A stretch of 64,000 nt of DNA from Pedococcus dokdonensis (GCF_900104525.1 NZ_LT629711.1:1488001-1552000), one strand, 5' to 3'. Shown: positions 39,652 through 48,891, numbered from the stretch's first letter. Numbers and translations are program-made. Notes: generated by a model not told the origin, from the letters alone.

Positions 39652-40868
39652 ACCCGCCGCGTCGCGCGCTGCAGGAGCGCCGACCACAGGGCGATGCCGA
39701 TCCCCGCGACGGCCAGGAAGCCCCCGACCCGGGACGGCCACTCGTAGCCCAGCCCCGCGGCGAGCACGATCGAACCCAGCCAGGCACCCAGCGCGTTGGC
39801 GATGTTGAGCGTCGAGTGGTTGAGCGCGGCCGCGAGCGCCTGCCCCTCGTGGGCGACGTCCATCAGGCGCGTCTGGAGCATCGGCACGAGGATGCTCGGC
39901 AGGAACCCCAGGGCGAACACGGCGACCAGACCGGTGCCCCGCGAGGCCTGCACCGCCGGGCCGAAGAGGAAGAGCATCACGGCGATCGTGGCCAGCACCC
40001 CGGTGATGGCCCGCAGCAGGCCGACCCGGGAGACCGGGCCCGAGAGCACCGCTCCCACCGTCATGCCCACGCCGTAGAGCGCGAGGATCAGCGGGATCGT
40101 CGCCCGGCCGAAGCCGCCCAGCGCGGTCATCGTCGGGGAGATGTAGGAGAAGGTCGCGAACATCCCGCCGAAGCCGACGGTGCCGATGCCCAGCGCCAGC
40201 CAGACCTGCGGACGTTTCAGGGCCGAGAGCTCCGACCGCAGGCTGACCCCGCCGTCGGGCGGGCAGAACGGCACCCAGCGCCACACGGCGAGCACGGTCA
40301 GCAGCGCGATGACCCCCACCGCGGCATACGGCCACTGCCACCCGTAGGCCTGCCCGATCCGCGTGGTGACGGGAACGCCGACGATGTTGGCCACGGTGAG
40401 CCCGGTGATCATCATCGAGACCGCCCAGGTGCGCCGGTGAGCAGGCACCATCGAGGCGGCCACCAGGCTGCCGACGCCGAAGTACGCCCCGTGCGGCAGC
40501 CCGGACAGGAAGCGAGCGGCCATCAACAGGCCATAGCTGTTGGCGAGCGCCGACAGCACGTTGGCCACCGCGAACGCGCCCATCAGCCACAGCAGCAACC
40601 GCTTGCGGGGCAGCTTCGACCCGAGGGTCGCGAGGACCGGCGCACCGACGACCACGCCCGCGGCGTACGCCGACACGATGTGGCCGGCCGTCGGGATGTC
40701 GATACCGACCCCTTCGGCCACCTCCGGCAGCAGACCCATCGTGACGAACTCGGTGGTGCCGATCGCGAAACCGCCGACGGCCAGGGCCAGCAGGGCGAGG
40801 TTCACGTGCGTCGGTCGGACCTCGGCGACGTCGAGCTCACGAGAGGGGTCGGCGAGGGCGTCGGTCAC
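39639..40868 (-). CDS. MFS transporter, DHA1 drug-efflux type
   Basis: A 409-residue, 12-segment permease. It begins VNLALLALAVGGFAIGTTEFVTMGLLPEVA (read in parts), with LPHGAYFGVGSL and the A-loop LGSKLPRKRLLL. These are typical of the AraJ/CmlA/PbuE-like DHA1 group that exports drugs, purines or sugars. The start GTG 40868 was chosen because upstream frame sequence lacks membrane or conserved character. It converges on the ArsR gene with a 13-base overlap, so they are not co-transcribed. Substrate unknown. Confidence 0.9.
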   Translation of the reverse strand: MTDALADPSRELDVAEVRPTHVNLALLALAVGGFAIGTTEFVTMGLLPEVAEGVGIDIPTAGHIVSAYAAGVVVGAPVLATLGSKLPRKRLLLWLMGAFAVANVLSALANSYGLLMAARFLSGLPHGAYFGVGSLVAASMVPAHRRTWAVSMMITGLTVANIVGVPVTTRIGQAYGWQWPYAAVGVIALLTVLAVWRWVPFCPPDGGVSLRSELSALKRPQVWLALGIGTVGFGGMFATFSYISPTMTALGGFGRATIPLILALYGVGMTVGAVLSGPVSRVGLLRAITGVLATIAVMLFLFGPAVQASRGTGLVAVFALGFLPSILVPMLQTRLMDVAHEGQALAAALNHSTLNIANALGAWLGSIVLAAGLGYEWPSRVGGFLAVAGIGIALWSALLQRATRRVQPA

Positions 40869-40995
40869 GGCAGTGCAACGACAGCGGGTCGGCAGGTCAT
40901 TCCTCCATGGTGCGCCCAGTGCGCGCGGCGGGGTGCGGATGGCCCAGCCGTCGAGACATAGCATCGGGTTCGACCACCACAGCCTCGAGGGGACC

Positions 40996-41883
40996 ATGTC
41001 CGAACCCACCCAGTACGCCGCGCCGCCCGCCACCGGGCCGGTGACCACGTCCCCGGACGGCTACCGCCGGCAGATGAGGTCGCACCTGCGCCACCCGCTC
41101 GAGAACCTGTGCCTCGTGGTGGTGATCCTCGGGTCCTTCCTCGTCTGGGCGATCTCCGGCTACGAGGTCGCCTCGGCCATCATCGACCGCAGGCAACCCG
41201 ACCCCTACGCCGTGTTCTTCCTGGCCGCTCCGCTGATCATCTACTTCGTCCGTGGCCAGCTCTACGCGGGGCTCCGCCTGTCCGGGGTCAAGATCTCGCC
41301 GACGCAGTACCCCGAGGCGCACCAGATGCTGCTCGACGCCTGCGCGCACTATGGGCTCCGGAAGGTCCCCGACGCCTACGTGGTCCTCGGCAACGGTGTC
41401 ATCAACGCCGCCGCCTCCGGGCACGGCTTCCGGCGGTTCATCTTCGTCTACAGCGACCTGTTCGAGATCGGCGGCGCGGCGCGCAACCCCGACGCACTGC
41501 GGTTCATCCTCGGCCACGAGGTCGGGCACATCGCAGCCGGTCACACCAGCTACTGGCGGATCCTCGGCATCAGCGGCGCGCAGTGGATCCCTTTCGTCGG
41601 GTCCACGCTGAGCCGCAGCCAGGAGTACACGGCGGACAACTTCGGCTACTCCCTCGTCCCGCACGGCAGCGCCGGGGCGATGGCCACGCTCGCCGCCGGC
41701 AAGTACCTCAACCGGACCGTCGACGTGAACGCGCTCGCCGACCGCGCCACCACCGAGAAGGGCTTCTTCGTGTGGGTGGTCAACGCACTCGCCTCGCACC
41801 CGGTGCTGGTGTGGCGCTCGCACGCACTGCGTGACCGCCGCAGGCCGGGTCGCCTGCTGTGGAGGCCCAAGGACCGCCCGTGA
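40996..41883 (+). CDS. M48-family metallopeptidase, membrane protein
   Basis: A 295-residue HtpX-like peptidase. Two membrane segments (about 42-62 and 75-92) precede the catalytic domain. The zinc motif HEVGHIAAGH is near 176, and the third ligand Glu is in SRSQEYTADNFG. HtpX-type enzymes degrade damaged membrane proteins; the target here is unknown. GAGGGG precedes the ATG. The stop overlaps the following kinase-fold gene (GTGA), forming a two-gene operon. Confidence 0.9.
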   Translation: MSEPTQYAAPPATGPVTTSPDGYRRQMRSHLRHPLENLCLVVVILGSFLVWAISGYEVASAIIDRRQPDPYAVFFLAAPLIIYFVRGQLYAGLRLSGVKISPTQYPEAHQMLLDACAHYGLRKVPDAYVVLGNGVINAAASGHGFRRFIFVYSDLFEIGGAARNPDALRFILGHEVGHIAAGHTSYWRILGISGAQWIPFVGSTLSRSQEYTADNFGYSLVPHGSAGAMATLAAGKYLNRTVDVNALADRATTEKGFFVWVVNALASHPVLVWRSHALRDRRRPGRLLWRPKDRP

Positions 41884-42860
41884 CGCAGTCGCCACTGGAC
41901 TATCGGCACACCACGACGCGTCCGGACTTCGCCCAGCTGCCCTCGGCGGTGCGGGCCGGCATCGAGGCAGCCGCCGGGGCCGCCGTGGAGGTCGCCTTCC
42001 CGTCGGTGACCACCGGGTTCACCGGCGCGTATGCCGGGTTGCTGGCCCTGCGCGACGGGCGCCGCGTCTTCGCCAAGGCCGCCGGACCAGCAGCGCCCTT
42101 CGCGCTCGAGGCGATCCCGCGCGAGGCCGAGATCCTGCACCGGCTCGGAGGGCGGGTCACCGCCCCGACCGCGGTGGGGGCGGCGGCCGTCGACGACTGG
42201 CAGCTCCTCGTCCTCGAAGCCATCGACGGCCACCTGCCCGGCATGCCGTGGACCGACACCGACGCCGACGCCGCCCACGCAGCGTGCCTCGAGCTCGCCG
42301 CGCTCGACCCGACCGCCGTGGCCGAGCTGACCGAGACCTCGCTCGCCGTCGAGGTGGGCGCGGACCCAGCCGCCCTGGGCTGCCTCGACGAGCTCGCGAA
42401 CGGCGCGCGGGCCTGGCCGCACGGCATACCTCCGCTGTCGCCGCAGGCGGCTCGCGAGCTGGCCGGGCTCGGCGGACTGGCCGCCCACGCGCTGGTCGGC
42501 GACCGGCTCGTGCACAGCGATCTGCGGCCCGACAACATCCTGGTCACACCGGGCGGGCGCGCCCGGTTCGTCGACTGGAACTGGGTGGCGCGCGGACCCG
42601 CGTGGTGCGACTACGTGGGGTTGCTGCCGCTGATGTCCCACGACGGGCTCGACGTGGACGCCATGGTGCGGCGCTCTCCGCTGCTGGACGGGGTGGACGC
42701 GGAGGCCGTCGACGCGTTCCTCGCCGTCCTCACCGGCTACTTCATCGCGGCCTGTGAACAGCCCGTCGTGCCGGGGTCGCAGAGCTTGGTGCGGGCCCAC
42801 CAACGGCACTTGGCGAAGGCCTTCCTCGCCCTGCTCAGTCACCGCCGCGGCTGGTCGTAG
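41880..42860 (+). CDS. Phosphotransferase-family (APH-fold) kinase
   Basis: A 326-residue protein with the aminoglycoside-phosphotransferase fold. The catalytic loop is LVHSDLRPDNILV (Asp as base, Asn as Mg ligand) and the metal Asp is in RFVDWNWVARG. The glycine loop VTTGFTGAYAGLL is short. Members act on antibiotics, choline, sugars or small metabolites; nothing here tells which, and resistance should not be assumed. Start GTG 41880 overlaps the M48 gene stop by four bases. A strong terminator follows. Confidence 0.85.
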   Translation: MTQSPLDYRHTTTRPDFAQLPSAVRAGIEAAAGAAVEVAFPSVTTGFTGAYAGLLALRDGRRVFAKAAGPAAPFALEAIPREAEILHRLGGRVTAPTAVGAAAVDDWQLLVLEAIDGHLPGMPWTDTDADAAHAACLELAALDPTAVAELTETSLAVEVGADPAALGCLDELANGARAWPHGIPPLSPQAARELAGLGGLAAHALVGDRLVHSDLRPDNILVTPGGRARFVDWNWVARGPAWCDYVGLLPLMSHDGLDVDAMVRRSPLLDGVDAEAVDAFLAVLTGYFIAACEQPVVPGSQSLVRAHQRHLAKAFLALLSHRRGWS

Positions 42861-42866
42861 CCGTGC

Positions 42867-42914
42867 GAGTTTGAAGGGTTGACCGCACCAGGGTGCGGTC
42901 AACCCTTCAAACTC
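42867..42914 (+). terminator. Perfect 23-bp stem hairpin
   Basis: Arms 42867-42889 and 42892-42914 are perfectly complementary with a two-base loop, and CCGT/ACGG outside extend it. It starts six bases after the kinase gene stop and ends just before the next promoter. Confidence 0.9.
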
Positions 42915-42927
42915 ACGGTCGGTCAAC

Positions 42928-42933
42928 TAGCGT
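42928..42933 (+). promoter_or_regulatory. -10 hexamer of the PemK-like gene, leaderless
   Basis: TAGCGT followed by six bases and ATG 42940. Confidence 0.55.
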
Positions 42934-42939
42934 CACCGC

Positions 42940-43455
42940 ATGCCTACCCTGCGCTCCCGACTGTCCCGCCTCTGGAGCGGCGGGTCGTCGCAGGCTGCAC
43001 GCACCGCGCCCGCCGCGCCGGCACCTCGGGCCGAGAGGGCAGCCGCGCGCGGTCCGTACCCCGGAGACTTCACCGGGACCCCGGATCTCAGCTATGCCCC
43101 GAAGCCGGACGGTCGCCCGGACCCGGGCGAGATCGTCTGGACCTGGGTGCCCTACGAGGAGGACCACCGGCAGGGCAAGGACCGGCCGGTGCTCCTCGTC
43201 GGCCACGACGGCGAGTGGCTGCTCGCGCTGATGCTGACCAGCAAGGACCACGACCGTGACCACGACCAGGAGGCGCGCCACGGCCGGCACTGGCACGACA
43301 TCGGCTCCGGCCCCTGGGACAGCAAGGGCCGACCGAGCGAGGTGCGCGTCGACCGGGTCCTGCGGGTCGACCCCCGGGCGGTCCGGCGGGAGGGTGCCGT
43401 GCTCGACCCGGACCGGTTCGAGGCGGTCGCCAGGGCGGTTCGCGCCGCTACCTGA
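42940..43455 (+). CDS. PemK/MazF-like protein without antitoxin partner
   Basis: A 171-residue protein. The N-terminal 65 residues are a basic, Ala/Arg/Pro-rich extension. From about 66 a PemK/MazF-like SH3 barrel follows: PDPGEIVWTWVPYEEDHRQGKDRPVLLVG, read in parts, with the start of the strand set and the RPVLL motif matching MazF. The region near residue 105 has a His/Asp-rich insert (DHDRDHDQEARHGRH), unusual for MazF. No antitoxin gene precedes or follows it, and it has its own leaderless promoter (TAGCGT). It may be a solitary ribonuclease-like or non-toxic relative. Confidence 0.82.
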   Translation: MPTLRSRLSRLWSGGSSQAARTAPAAPAPRAERAAARGPYPGDFTGTPDLSYAPKPDGRPDPGEIVWTWVPYEEDHRQGKDRPVLLVGHDGEWLLALMLTSKDHDRDHDQEARHGRHWHDIGSGPWDSKGRPSEVRVDRVLRVDPRAVRREGAVLDPDRFEAVARAVRAAT

Positions 43456-43594
43456 GGGCAGCCCCATCGGGGTCCGCGAATTTGCCCGGATTTGGGTCCT
43501 TTTGCCGTCCGCTTGACCGGCGGCTGACCCGACACCCGGCTACTCGGTCATACGGTCGTCCGGACCCGGGGACACGTCGACACGAGGGGACACC

Positions 43595-44476
43595 ATGACC
43601 AGGTCCAGCACCACCAGATCTCGCCACCCGATCCGCCACACCGTCACCGCGGTCGCCGTGGGGCTGCTCGCCGGAACGGGGCTCTTCGCCGCCGGCCCGG
43701 CAGGCGCGGCGTCGAGCGCGCCCTCCCCCACCCCGTCGGCGCGGGACGCCGGCATCCGCGCCCCCGGGGAGGCCTACATGGGCTGGACTCAGGACGGCGC
43801 CGGTCGAGCCCGACCCACCCCGGCGCAGGCGGCCCGGGCCTCGTCGCTCGCGGCGGCCACCCAGACGCCCGGCATCGACGTGTCCAGCTGGCAGGGCAAC
43901 GTCGACTGGGCCTCGTGGTGGAGCCAGGGCACGAAGTTCGCCTTCGTGAAGGCCACCGAGGGGACCACCTACCGCAACCCCTACTTCGCCCAGCAGTACA
44001 ACGGCTCGTACAACGTCGGCATGACCCGCGGGTCGTACCACTTCGCCCTGCCCGACAATTCGTCCGGCACGGCGCAGGCGGACTGGTTCGTCGGGCACGG
44101 CGGCGGCTGGTCCGCCGACGGTCGGACCCTCCCGGGTGTGCTCGACATCGAGTACAACCCGTACGGCGCGACCTGCTACGGACTGAGCCAGGCCTCGATG
44201 CGCAGCTGGATCGCTGCGTTCACGGGCCGGTACAAGGCCCTCACCGGTCGCGACGCGATCATCTACACGACCACGAGCTGGTGGACGACCTGCACCGGGA
44301 ACACCAGCCAGTTCTCGGCCAGCAACCCGTTGTGGGTCGCCCGCTACAACACCACCCCCGGCACGCTGCCGGCGGGCTGGGCCTACTACACCTTCTGGCA
44401 GTACACCGACTCGCCGCTCGACAAGGACTACTTCAACGGCGACCTGAGCCGGCTGCGGGCGTTGGCGCTCGGGTAG
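43595..44476 (+). CDS. Secreted GH25 lysozyme
   Basis: A 293-residue secreted muramidase of glycoside hydrolase family 25. The signal peptide (residues 1-39) ends near AGAAS. A low-complexity linker follows to about 90, then the catalytic barrel. GIDVSSWQGNVDW opens it, FVKATEGTTYRNPYF and LPGVLDIEYNPYG supply the catalytic Asp/Glu pair, and YYTFWQYTDSPLDKDYFNGD closes it. It cuts peptidoglycan of its own or other bacteria. A good GAGGGG ribosome binding site lies before the ATG, and a terminator follows. Confidence 0.92.
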   Translation: MTRSSTTRSRHPIRHTVTAVAVGLLAGTGLFAAGPAGAASSAPSPTPSARDAGIRAPGEAYMGWTQDGAGRARPTPAQAARASSLAAATQTPGIDVSSWQGNVDWASWWSQGTKFAFVKATEGTTYRNPYFAQQYNGSYNVGMTRGSYHFALPDNSSGTAQADWFVGHGGGWSADGRTLPGVLDIEYNPYGATCYGLSQASMRSWIAAFTGRYKALTGRDAIIYTTTSWWTTCTGNTSQFSASNPLWVARYNTTPGTLPAGWAYYTFWQYTDSPLDKDYFNGDLSRLRALALG

Positions 44477-44499
44477 TCCCGGACACCGCCGTGGCGGGA

Positions 44500-44540
44500 C
44501 GCAGAAGGCCGGTCACCCACTGGGTGACCGGCCTTCTGCG
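44500..44540. terminator. Perfect long hairpin between GH25 and rpsT
   Basis: Arms 44500-44519 and 44521-44540 are complementary around one base (20 bp). It lies between two convergent genes and can serve both. Confidence 0.9.
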
Positions 44541-44561
44541 TTGCCGTGGAGGCGACTCGCG

Positions 44562-44822
44562 TCAGAGCGAGGCGGCCTTCTTCGCCATGGCGGACTTCTT
44601 GTTGGCGGCCTGGTTGGCGTGGATGACGCCCTTGCCAACGGCCTTGTCGAGCTTCTTGCTGGCGGTCGCGAGGGCGTCCTTGGTCGCCGCTGCGTCGCCG
44701 GAGTCGGCGGCCGCGTGGAACTTGCGGATCCAGGTCTTGAGCTCGCTCTTGACGGCCTTGTTGCGCTCGGTCGCCGCGCGGTTCGTCTTGATCCGCTTGA
44801 GCTGGGACTTGATGTTTGCCAC
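44562..44822 (-). CDS. rpsT: 30S ribosomal protein S20
   Basis: An 86-residue, lysine-rich S20 ([21 protein letters not shown] start; [19 protein letters not shown] end) that binds 16S rRNA. The start is GTG 44822. Upstream, TAGATT (44962-44967, minus strand) is a likely -10, giving a 5' leader of about 130 bases. The leader contains CATGCGCGCACG twice (44927-44938 and 44941-44952). S20 regulates its own translation in other bacteria, so the leader may matter. Confidence 0.95.
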   Translation of the reverse strand: MANIKSQLKRIKTNRAATERNKAVKSELKTWIRKFHAAADSGDAAATKDALATASKKLDKAVGKGVIHANQAANKKSAMAKKAASL

Positions 44823-44961
44823 GTGTGTCTCTCTTGGTTGGTCGGTGGTTGCCGTTAGAGGGCGGCAGAAGCCCCTCGGGACCAGGCTGTGGGGCGCCTG
44901 TGGTTGAGGAGCTCTGGGTGCTGCTGCATGCGCGCACGACCATGCGCGCACGCGAGGGGAC

Positions 44962-44967
44962 AATCTA
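44962..44967 (-). promoter_or_regulatory. -10 hexamer of rpsT
   Basis: TAGATT on the minus strand in the 186-bp gap between holA and rpsT. The gap otherwise holds the duplicated 12-mer and no ORF. Confidence 0.5.
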
Positions 44968-45008
44968 CCAGCGAGGACCCCGCTCCCCCAAAACGCAGGG
45001 GTGAGCCC

Positions 45009-45983
45009 TCACCGGCCGCTGCGCGCCCTCGTGATGGTGAGCACGGCCCGCTCGACCGCGTAGACCGGGTCGCGACCGCCACCCTTGACCTCGAAGTCGG
45101 CCAGCGCCACCGCCTGGATCGCGTCGGCCAACCCCTCCGGACCCCACCCCGACAGGCCCCGACGGGCCTTGTCGACCTGCCACGGCGCCATCCCGAGGTC
45201 GCGGGCCACGTCGGCGGACCGGCCGCGGCCTGCCGCGCCGACCTTGACGAGCTGGCGCAGCTGCTGGGCGAGCACCGCGACGATCGGGACCGGGTCGACG
45301 CCGGTGGCGAGGGCGTGCCGGAGCAGGCGCAGGGCCTCGCCGGCGTTGCCGGCCACCGCCGCGTCAGCCACCTTGAAGCCGGTCGCCTCGACCTTGCCAC
45401 CGTGGTACCTGGCCACCAGCTCCTCGTCGATCGTGCCGGTGGTGTCGGCGACGAGCTGCTGGCACGCGGCGGCCAGCTCGCGCACGTCCTTGCCGACCGC
45501 CTCGATGAGGGCTCGCACAGCGTCGGGGGTGGCGCGCCGTCCGGCGGCCCGGAACTCGTGTGACGCGAAGTCGGTCTTGTCACGGTCGGACTTGATCGCC
45601 GGCGCCTCGAGCACCCGCGCCTGGGACTTCTTGAGCGTGTCGAGCACCTTCTTGCCGCGCTGCCCCGACTTGTGGGTGACGACCAGCGTGACGTCGGGAT
45701 CGGGCGCTGCGAGGAACGCGAGCAGGTCTTCCTGCAGCTCGTCGGGCGCCTCGTCGAGGTCGGTGACCACGATGCACTTCGACCCGCCGAAGAGGGACGG
45801 GCTGGCGTGGATCGCCAGGGCGCCGGCTTCGTAGGTCTCGGCGGCCAGCCGGATCACCTCGAGGTCGGCGTCGGAGGTGCGCAGGTCGTCGAGCGTGCCG
45901 GCGAGCGCCCGGTCGGCGATGACGGCCTCGGGTCCGGAGATGAGGACGAGGGGCGGCACGGTGCGCGTCGCGGGGGCTGTCAC
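45009..45983 (-). CDS. holA: DNA polymerase III delta subunit
   Basis: A 324-residue clamp-loader subunit that opens the sliding clamp. The N-terminal region PPLVLISGPEAVIADRAL is a degenerate AAA+ start without a Walker A. The middle shows FGGSKCIVVTDLDE and VVTHKSGQRGKKVLDTLKK, and the C-terminal collar has DPVPIVAVLAQQLRQLVKV and MAPWQVDKARRGL. The start GTG 45983 has a weak CAGGCT seven bases upstream. Adjacent rpsT is the usual actinobacterial neighbour of holA. Confidence 0.93.
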   Translation of the reverse strand: MTAPATRTVPPLVLISGPEAVIADRALAGTLDDLRTSDADLEVIRLAAETYEAGALAIHASPSLFGGSKCIVVTDLDEAPDELQEDLLAFLAAPDPDVTLVVTHKSGQRGKKVLDTLKKSQARVLEAPAIKSDRDKTDFASHEFRAAGRRATPDAVRALIEAVGKDVRELAAACQQLVADTTGTIDEELVARYHGGKVEATGFKVADAAVAGNAGEALRLLRHALATGVDPVPIVAVLAQQLRQLVKVGAAGRGRSADVARDLGMAPWQVDKARRGLSGWGPEGLADAIQAVALADFEVKGGGRDPVYAVERAVLTITRARSGR

Positions 45984-46023
45984 GGCGCACAGCCTGCCAT
46001 GTCGGGCCGACAGCCCGGCCGGC

Positions 46024-46500
46024 TCACCCGCCCGGGCAGTAGGCGTCGCCCGCGGACAGGTCCGGGTGGATCGGTCCCTCGCGGTCACCCACCGACCCGA
46101 CGGCGGCGCGGCCGGCCCGCACCGCGATCACCTCGGCCAGGATGGCGACGGCGATCTCGCCGGGGGCGTTGGCCCCGATGTCGAGCCCGATGGGGGCGTG
46201 CACCCTCGCGAGGGCCTCCTCTGTCACGCCGTGGCCCAGCAGCCAGGCGCGTCGCCGCTCCTGGGTGCGCCGCGACCCCATCCCGCCGATGTATGCCGTG
46301 CCGGCCGCCAGGCCCGCACGGATCGCCGGGCCGTCGACCCCGTCGTGGTGGCTCGTCACCACGAGTGCATCGACCCCGTCGGGCAGGGTCGCGTCGTCGG
46401 TCGCGGTGGTCACGGTCCACCCGAGCGGTGCGGCGACGGCGACGAGGGCCTCGGCCACGGGTCCGTCACCGACGACGTGGAGCACGCACGGTTCGGTCAT
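46024..46500 (-). CDS. XdhC-family Rossmann protein, C-terminal-domain only
   Basis: A 158-residue protein equal to the XdhC C-terminal NAD(P)-like domain (VLHVVGDGPVAEALVAVAAPLGW start; AYIGGMGSRRTQERRRAWLLG; HAPIGLDIGANAPGEIAVAI). Full XdhC adds an N-terminal domain, missing here. XdhC assists molybdenum cofactor sulfuration and insertion into xanthine dehydrogenase, but no xdh genes are in the window. GATACT (46507-46512, minus strand) six bases before the ATG suggests its own leaderless start. Confidence 0.88.
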   Translation of the reverse strand: MTEPCVLHVVGDGPVAEALVAVAAPLGWTVTTATDDATLPDGVDALVVTSHHDGVDGPAIRAGLAAGTAYIGGMGSRRTQERRRAWLLGHGVTEEALARVHAPIGLDIGANAPGEIAVAILAEVIAVRAGRAAVGSVGDREGPIHPDLSAGDAYCPGG

Positions 46501-46521
46501 CCGGCCAGTATCGCGGCCGGG

Positions 46522-48780
46522 TCACTCGAACGACAGGGTGGTCGCCCCGGATGCCTCGAGGCCGAGACCCTTGAGCCGGGCGGTGATCACGTCCGCGGGC
46601 AGCTCGAGGCTCTCGGCGAGCTCGTCGACCGACAGGCCGAGCTCGACGCCGTCGCGCAGCTCCTCGTCGGACTCGGCCGTCCAGGCGTGCCCGGCCGTCA
46701 CCGCCGTCCGCGCCGAGTCGGCGGGAGGTGGGGCGTCGGCGACCGGCCTCGGGGGCTCCGTGGCGTCCTCGCCGGTGCCACCCATCGTCGTGCCGACCAG
46801 GGCGCCGGTGATGCCGCGCAGGGCCGGCTCGTGGACCTCCACCGGCGCAGCGGCCGTCTCGTCGAGACGGCGCAGTGCCGCGAGCACCCGTTCGCGGTCG
46901 GTCGTCGGCCAGAACGGCGGCAGCGAACGCTGGAGGAACCCGGCATACCGCGCGGTCATCATGCGGGAGTCGAGGAAGGCGACCACGCCCCGGTCGTCGG
47001 CGCGTCGGATCAGCCGCCCCGCACCCTGGGCCAGCCGCAGGGCTGCGTGCGTGGCCGAGACGGCCATGAAGCCGTTGCCACCCATCCGCGCGATCGCCTG
47101 CGAGCGCGCCGACGACAGCGGGTCGTCGGGCCGCGGGAACGGGATCCGGTCGATGATGACGAGCTGGCAGGCCGACCCCGGCACGTCGACGCCCTGCCAC
47201 AGGGTGAGCGTGCCGAAGAGGCAGGTGCGCGGGTCGCGGGCGAACTGCCGCACCAGGGTCGTGATCTGGTCCTCGCCCTGGCACAGGAAGCCGATGTCGC
47301 CGTCGAAGCGCTCGCGCATAGCCTCGGTGGCCTCCTTGGCCGCTCGCATCGAGGAGAAGAGGCCCAGGGTGCGACCGCCTGCGGCGCGCACCAGTGCCTC
47401 GATCTCGTCGAGGGTCTGCTCGCTGAGGCCATCGCGTCCAGGGGCCGGAAGGTGTTGCGCCACATAGGCAATCGCCTGCTGGGGGTAGTCGAACGGACTG
47501 CCCACATCGAGCCCGCGCCACTCGGGCGCGCCCTCGCCGCGCAGCCCCATCGTCCCGGCCACGGCGTCGAACGTGCCGCCGAGCTCGAGCGTCGCAGAGG
47601 TCATGACGACGGTGCGGTCGCCGAACACCTTGTCACGCAACAACATCGCAACACTCATCGGAGCCACCCGCAGCACCGAACCCCGTCGCTGGTCACGGCT
47701 GACCCAGACGACGTCGAGGTCACGCTGCTCGAGGATGCGCGAGGAGTTCTCGAACATCTCGTCGATGGCGGCCTGGGCCACCTTGCGCGCCCCGTCGGGC
47801 TCGACGCCCTTGTCGGGCTTGAGCTCTGACTGCACCTGCCGGGTCGTGTCCCTCACCCGCGCGAGCGCCAGCGCCAGCGCATCGGGTATGCCGTTGAGCT
47901 TGCCCTCCGGGAGCTCGTCGAGGACTCCCTGGAGGAAGACGGAGGCGTCCTCGACGGCGTCGGTCGACTCCGCGAGCCGACCGGCCCGCTTGGCCGCCGC
48001 GGAGACGAGGTTGGCGGTGATCTCGTCGGTGATGGTGGAGGTCACCCGGTCGACCAGCTCGTGCGCCTCGTCGACGACGAGCAGGTCGTGCTCGGGCAGC
48101 ATCTGCCGCCCCTCGAAGGAGTCGATCGCCATGAAGGAGTGGTTGGTGACGATGACGTCACAGTCCTTCGCCGCCTCGCGCGACCGCTCGACGAAGCAGT
48201 CGCCGAAGGACGGGCACTTGCTCCCCATGCACTCGTGCGCGCTCACCGACACCTGACGCCAGGCCCGCTCACTCACGCCCGGGACCAGCTCGTCACGGTC
48301 ACCCGACTCGGTGGTCTCGGCCCACTCCCGGAGGCGGACGACCTCCTGCCCCAGCCGGGACGCCGCACGGTCCACCTCGCCGACCTCGAAGAGCCCGTCC
48401 TCGTCGTCGGGGAACCCGCCCTCGAGCTTGTGGGCGCACAGGTAGTTGCGACGACCCTTCACCAGCCCGTAGGTGGGCCGCTTCCCGAGCAGCGGGGCGA
48501 TCGACTCGGCGAGCCTCGGCATGTCGCGGTCGACGATCTGGGCCTGCAGCGCCAGCGTGGCCGTCGCGATGACTGCGGGCTTGCCGGTCCGCTGCGCGTG
48601 CATCACGGCAGGGATGAGGTAGGCCAGTGACTTGCCGGTGCCGGTGCCGGCCTGCACCAGGAGGTGCTCGTCCTTGCTGACCGCGTCCTCGACCGCGTGC
48701 GCCATCTCGACCTGGCCCGGCCGCTCGACTCCCCCGACTCCCTGGACGGCGGCGTGCAGCAGGTCGTCGAGTGAAGCCAT
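46522..48780 (-). CDS. DinG/XPD-family DNA helicase
   Basis: A 752-residue superfamily 2 helicase. Walker A QAGTGTGKSLAY (near 42-53) is followed by an Fe-S cluster domain with cysteines in NYLCAHKL, ECMGSKCPSFGDC, and the DEAH box LLVVDEAHEL. Helicase C motifs are LWQGVDVPG and QGAGRLIRR. It unwinds DNA 5'-3', probably in repair of R-loops or stalled forks. The last 120 residues are an extra low-complexity and helical tail. TACGCT (48787-48792) six bases before the ATG gives a leaderless start. No LexA box was seen. Confidence 0.93.
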   Translation of the reverse strand: MASLDDLLHAAVQGVGGVERPGQVEMAHAVEDAVSKDEHLLVQAGTGTGKSLAYLIPAVMHAQRTGKPAVIATATLALQAQIVDRDMPRLAESIAPLLGKRPTYGLVKGRRNYLCAHKLEGGFPDDEDGLFEVGEVDRAASRLGQEVVRLREWAETTESGDRDELVPGVSERAWRQVSVSAHECMGSKCPSFGDCFVERSREAAKDCDVIVTNHSFMAIDSFEGRQMLPEHDLLVVDEAHELVDRVTSTITDEITANLVSAAAKRAGRLAESTDAVEDASVFLQGVLDELPEGKLNGIPDALALALARVRDTTRQVQSELKPDKGVEPDGARKVAQAAIDEMFENSSRILEQRDLDVVWVSRDQRRGSVLRVAPMSVAMLLRDKVFGDRTVVMTSATLELGGTFDAVAGTMGLRGEGAPEWRGLDVGSPFDYPQQAIAYVAQHLPAPGRDGLSEQTLDEIEALVRAAGGRTLGLFSSMRAAKEATEAMRERFDGDIGFLCQGEDQITTLVRQFARDPRTCLFGTLTLWQGVDVPGSACQLVIIDRIPFPRPDDPLSSARSQAIARMGGNGFMAVSATHAALRLAQGAGRLIRRADDRGVVAFLDSRMMTARYAGFLQRSLPPFWPTTDRERVLAALRRLDETAAAPVEVHEPALRGITGALVGTTMGGTGEDATEPPRPVADAPPPADSARTAVTAGHAWTAESDEELRDGVELGLSVDELAESLELPADVITARLKGLGLEASGATTLSFE

Positions 48781-48844
48781 TGGGTCAGCGTATGCGGTCG
48801 TGGAGGGCCAGCGTCCGACCGTCCCCAGCGTGCCGTGGACGCCA

Positions 48845-48878
48845 CCGACCCCGGCACCTCGAGAGGAGCCGGGGTCGG
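48845..48878 (-). terminator. Hairpin downstream of the 48892 gene
   Basis: Eleven-bp arms 48845-48855 and 48868-48878 with a 12-base loop, 13 bp after the stop of the small secreted protein gene. Confidence 0.7.
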
Positions 48879-48891
48879 GTCGGGGGCCGCG

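Noticed and set aside
41880..42860. Aminoglycoside resistance gene
   Set aside because: The APH fold alone does not indicate resistance; the operon partner is an M48 peptidase and no mobile element is near.
43456..43594. ydaO-type riboswitch before the GH25 lysozyme gene
   Set aside because: Some actinobacterial cell-wall hydrolase genes have one, but the 139-bp gap is too short and lacks the conserved core.
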